DNA of 64,000 nucleotides from Anaeramoeba ignava. Its lineage: Eukaryota > Metamonada > Anaeramoebidae. A program made the position numbers and the translations under genes. The stretch lies in NCBI GenBank assembly GCA_028826165.1, contig JAPDFW010000070.1, forward strand, positions 1,587,859 to 1,651,858, written 5' to 3'. Numbering within the stretch: position 1 is the stretch's first letter; each line of letters starts with the position of its first letter. The notes beneath the pieces were generated by a model. It had not been told where the DNA came from. It worked only from the letters and a program-made list of their open reading frames with translations, and made no database searches. Positions 59,842-64,000 of the stretch are shown here, in pieces.

Positions 59842-62800
59842 ATGAACAATAAATTAAGATACAATCAACCCATAAAACATAATTCACAAAATCAATATCT
59901 TAATAATTCAAATTCAGAAAAACATAAAGAAAGAAAAAAAGAAGAAACAAATCTTATAAATGAAATAACTTCCTTTTTTGATAAACAAAAAAAAGAAGAA
60001 TTAAACTCTTTCCTTTCTGAAATTTTTTGTTCTTTTTTCCTTCATAATGAAAAATCTCCAAATCTTGTTTCTCTTGATACTTTTATTGATTTCTTTTGTT
60101 TAATTATTAATCAAATTCCTCAACAATTTCAAATCTTAAAAGAAAAAAAAATTTATCAAAAATTTAATTTACTCAAAAAAAGTAAATCAATTCCTTCTCA
60201 AATTCTTCTTGCTGAATTGAAAGAATTAGATTCTATTTATATTTTTGATAAAAGAAATCGAGATATTTCAAAACCAATTATTTATGAAATTGGAACTAAT
60301 TCTCAAAATCAAGATTTTATTAACATTTTCAATTTTTATTCTTATGATAAAAATCATCCTTTTACTTATAAAACTATTGAAAGAGAAAATGTTTTAGAAA
60401 GAAATAAGAAAAAGAAAATAATAATCAAAAAGAAAATTATTCCAATTCTTCATATTCAAGAATCAAAAGAAAATTTATTAAAAGAAGAATGTTTAAGAAT
60501 TTTAGAAATTGCTGAAACTCAACAAAATTTGAAAGATCTGATTTTTATAATACATTTCTATTTCGTAATAAATCTCATTCAATTCAAAAAATGTTTGATT
60601 CAAATAAAATGATGAATGTTGCTAAATCAGAAAATAGTTTAATTTGGAAAACATTACTTTCTATTTTCAGAAATATTTTTGATAGCAAAATTATTTATCA
60701 AGAATTTAAAGAATTTATTTATTTTTTGATTTTTTCCTCAATCCTTAATTTTATTCAAAAAGAAGAAAACAAAACAATTTCTTTCAAATTTTATCAAATT
60801 TTAGAATCAAGTTTACAAAAATATTCAAATTATATTTGTAAAATTTTTCAAAAACAATCAACAAAAATCGGAAGTAGATGGGAAATAATTAAAAAATTAA
60901 AAAATGAAATGAAAAAAATTCAATTTTTCAAACCAATTCCAATAAATATTGAAGAATTTAAACAAGAATATAATGTTTATTTCAAAAATTGGAAAGAAAA
61001 TACAAATAATCAAATTCAAAAATTCAAAAATTCAATTATATTTTACAAAACCAAAATTCAAATTTATCTCTTTCAAAACAAGAAGAAAATAAAACAAAAT
61101 ATATTATTGATACTTTCAAATTTCAAAAAAATAATTTCACATTAAAAGAATTATTAAATGAACTTAATCAATTTCAATCTTTTCTTGATAATTTAAATTC
61201 AAATCAAAATCAAAATAAAATTTCAAATTATTTTATTGCAAATCTTTTAATGATAATTCCAACTCCAAAAATAGAAAAACCTTATTCATTTTATCAAATT
61301 CAAAATTCAATTAAAAATGAAGAAACAAGAAATGAATTATTTTCTCTTATTAATCATTTTCAAAATTTTTTGAAAAATCTTATTGAAATTGAAATTGGAT
61401 CTTCTTTTTTTGGATTAGCTGTTTTCAATAATTTAGCAATTTTAATTAGAATTATTCAAATTTATGATGAAATTTTTGAAACACATATTGATCAAAGAAT
61501 TGATAAATTTAAAATTCATTCTGAACCTTTTTATCAATTTTATTATCAAGGAAATTTATTCTTAAATATTTTAGAAGCAAATAAAATTTCAGAACTTAAA
61601 CAATTTTATGATAAATTTGGAACAAAACAAAATGGATTTGGATTTAGAGTAACAAAAGTATTTTCATTAAATATTCAAGAAGAAATTCAATTTCTTACTT
61701 CATTTGTTGAAAATGAATTTTCAGATGATGAATTAATTTCAAATTTTCAAATTATTATTTCTCCTGAAATTAAAAAAGATGGTTTTATCAAAAAAGAGAA
61801 ATTTTATGAAAAACATTTTAAAAAAGAAATTCATTCTTTTCTTAAAACACAAATTGAAGAAATTAAACAAAAATGGGAAAAAGAAAAAAAATATTTACAT
61901 TTAGGATTATTTTATGAAACTCAAATTTCTGAAGGAGAACAAGGAGTAAATACATTGAAAACTTGTGAATATTATTTAAAATATTTTGAACAAAACAATC
62001 AATCAATTTCAGATCAATCAATTTTTGAAAAAGCTAAAAACAATTTAGAAAAAAGAGGAAAATTTGATAAAAACAAAAATCTTTACACAATTCAAAAAAG
62101 TTTGAAAAATTTCCAACAAATTCTTCCAAAAAATGAAGTTGAACAAATCAAAAATGAATTAGATTTCCTTAAAATTTCTGCTTTTCATCTTCATAATTCT
62201 TCATCATATTTACATAAAAATACTATTAATTTATATCAAAAATGTATTAAGAAAAGTGAAAATAAAGAAGAAAAAATTATTTTTAGTGCATTTATTTCTG
62301 ATTTAGCAATGGAAAGAAAATATTGGAAAACAGCATTCAATTTCTTAGATTATTTACTTGAAAAATCATTTTCAAATGAAGAATTAATTAAAAAATATCA
62401 AGATCTTTTTATTTATAATAGAAAAATATGTTTAATTGAATTAGGAAAATTTGATGAAATTATTGAAGAAATAAAAGATTCAGATTCAAATCCTTATTAT
62501 TTATTTCTTAAATTATGGGCATATTTCCAAAAGAATCAATTTAATGAAGCTATTAAAATTGCTAATATTTTAAGAAATAAATTTAATGAAAAACCATTTA
62601 GTTCAAATAAATTAAAAGAATTAGAAAATAAAATGAAATTATTTGAAGCTCAAAAACAATTTAATTCCAAAAATTATTCAAAATCATATGAATTATTTTC
62701 ACAAGTTTATTCAGAATATCCAGATTCTTCAATTCTTAAAATTTTTCTTTTCAAATTAAAAAGATTACAAAATTCAAATGAAATTAAATTAGATTTTGAA

Positions 62801-64000
62801 TTGAAAAGAAATTTCCAAAAATTAATTATTTATGAATTATTTTGTCAACAAAAAGAAAAATATTCTATTCAAATTGATTCCAAATTTTATTCTGTTCAAA
62901 ATTTAATAAATTTTGAAGAAGAAATTAAAAAAAGAAATGGATTAAAAATTTATAAAATTATTTGTGATTCAATATTTCAAACTTCAAAATTTGTTTTTAA
63001 AATTGTTCAAAGAAAAGAACAACAAAATCAATCAAGAAAAATTATTGAAAGTATAGAGTCATTATATCAACCTAATTTATCTCCTTATATTTCAAATCTT
63101 AAACCCAAAGAAAATTTTATTATTGATTCACAAAATCATAATCCACCAATAGGAAGAATGAAAGAAAATAGTTTTTCTTTTCATTTCACAAAATATCAAA
63201 ATTTTGAAATTAATCCTTTTTTCAATCCATTTATTTCAAATCAAAATCAAAATCAAAATCAAATATTAATTGAAGAAGAAAAACAAGATTATTTTTCTGA
63301 AAGTATTTCTCAATCAATCAAAATTATAAATGAAAAAAGAAGAGAATTTGAAGAAAATGAAAATGAAAAATATATTCATGAAAATGAAATAATTTCAAAT
63401 ATTCAATCAAAAAGTAGTTTAGAATTAATTGATGAATTTTGTTTAATAAGAACTAAACCTTTAATTCAAAGTTCATTATTAATTGAATATTTATTATCAG
63501 ATATTTCATTATTAGAAAAAGAATCATTTCGTAATTTTGTATTACTTACATTTTTTGAAAAAGATTATTTATTTAAACAAATTCAAATAGAATCAGAAAT
63601 TATCAAACAAATTGATAAATTATTAGAATATTTCAAAAATTTTATTGAAAGTTCTCCTCATTCAATTCAACCTCTTCTCAAATTTTTTTATTACTTTTTA
63701 AAAATTTGTTTCAATGAATATTTATTCTTTTCAAACAACAAAAACAAAAACAATTCAAATTCACAAAATGAAATTGAAAAATTGAAAAAGAAAATGAAAA
63801 TGAAAATGAAAATGAAAATGAAAATGAAAATGAAAAAGAAATGCAAAAAATCGAAAAAGAAATTGAAAAAGAAATGCAAAAAATTGAAAAAGAAATGAAA
63901 ACAAAAACCGAAAATGAAAAATGGAATTGAAAATAGTCAACTTTTTGTTATAGTTTTTGTATCATCAAGCAATCCGAAAATTGCAAAAGAATCACCAAAT
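59842..64000 (+). CDS. Large TPR-like helical protein, partial at right edge, several frame breaks
   Basis: Starts MNNKLRYNQPIKHNSQNQ at 59842 and remains coding to the window edge in four segments. Segment ends and restarts suggest single-base losses near 60537-60541 (LKDL then FYNTFLFRNK) and 61017-61033 (an A-run in AAAAATTC repeats), and a further shift in a GAAAAT tract near 63785-63835; the frame after that breaks again before ENSQLFVIVFVSSS at the edge. No GT-AG introns explain them. The long middle part (61250-63780) is helical and repeat-like, with pairs such as YWKTAFNFLDYLLEK and YFQKNQFNEAIKIANILR that resemble TPR units. I do not recognise a family. Either a decaying gene or a poorly resolved sequence. 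Confidence 0.6.

Overview
This window looks like nuclear DNA of a free-living protist. It is very AT-rich, uses the standard stop codons, and its genes carry GT-AG introns. Many proteins contain Asn/Gln/Glu/Lys-rich low-complexity tracts. The gene set (VPS4, an MST/Hippo-type kinase, a USP9X-like deubiquitinase, eIF2B gamma, PIG-G, RPAIN, MOCOS) is eukaryotic. The RCC1-BTB genes, QN tracts and simple-repeat introns remind me of Anaeramoeba-like amoebae, but that placement is inference, not shown by the sequence.

Layout, left to right: a beta-propeller surface protein (-), two tandem metallophosphoesterase copies (-), RPAIN (+), a BTB-BACK-amidotransferase-like fusion (+), a GATA-type zinc-finger protein (-), PIG-G (-), a membrane-anchored NDP kinase (-), VPS4 (+), a prokaryote-like adenylosuccinate lyase (-), double-OsmC copy A (-), an MST-like kinase (-), a 2.5 kb-codon USP9X-like deubiquitinase (+), an unrecognised 271-aa protein (-), eIF2B gamma (+), an UNC93-like transporter (-), broken RCC1-BTB copy A (+), a Ulp1-like protein (-), a membrane-anchored MOCOS sulfurase domain (-), broken RCC1-BTB copy B (+), double-OsmC copy B (+), a 2.1 kb non-coding repeat region, and a large TPR-like protein that leaves the right edge. 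There is no operon logic; these are ordinary cellular functions in membrane traffic, ubiquitin/SUMO, purine and Moco metabolism and signalling.

Two architectural themes stand out. First, genes sit only about 50-250 bp apart (52 bp at the closest convergent pair, 76-92 bp at three divergent pairs), while selected introns are inflated to 1-2 kb by tandem repeats of 6-26 bp, each intron having its own unit. I resolved exon structures by hand; in nearly every case spliced lengths are exact multiples of three and restore known family motifs. Second, a T-run/CAT/T-run motif (TTTCATTTTT), oriented towards the gene, lies just upstream of almost every start codon and is a candidate core promoter or initiator.

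Several genes carry single-base frameshifts, mostly in homopolymers or low-complexity tracts (metallophosphoesterase B, PIG-G, the deubiquitinase twice, RCC1-BTB B, the right-edge gene). Assembly or read errors cannot be told from real mutation here. RCC1-BTB copy A is damaged by larger deletions as well and is the most convincing pseudogene.
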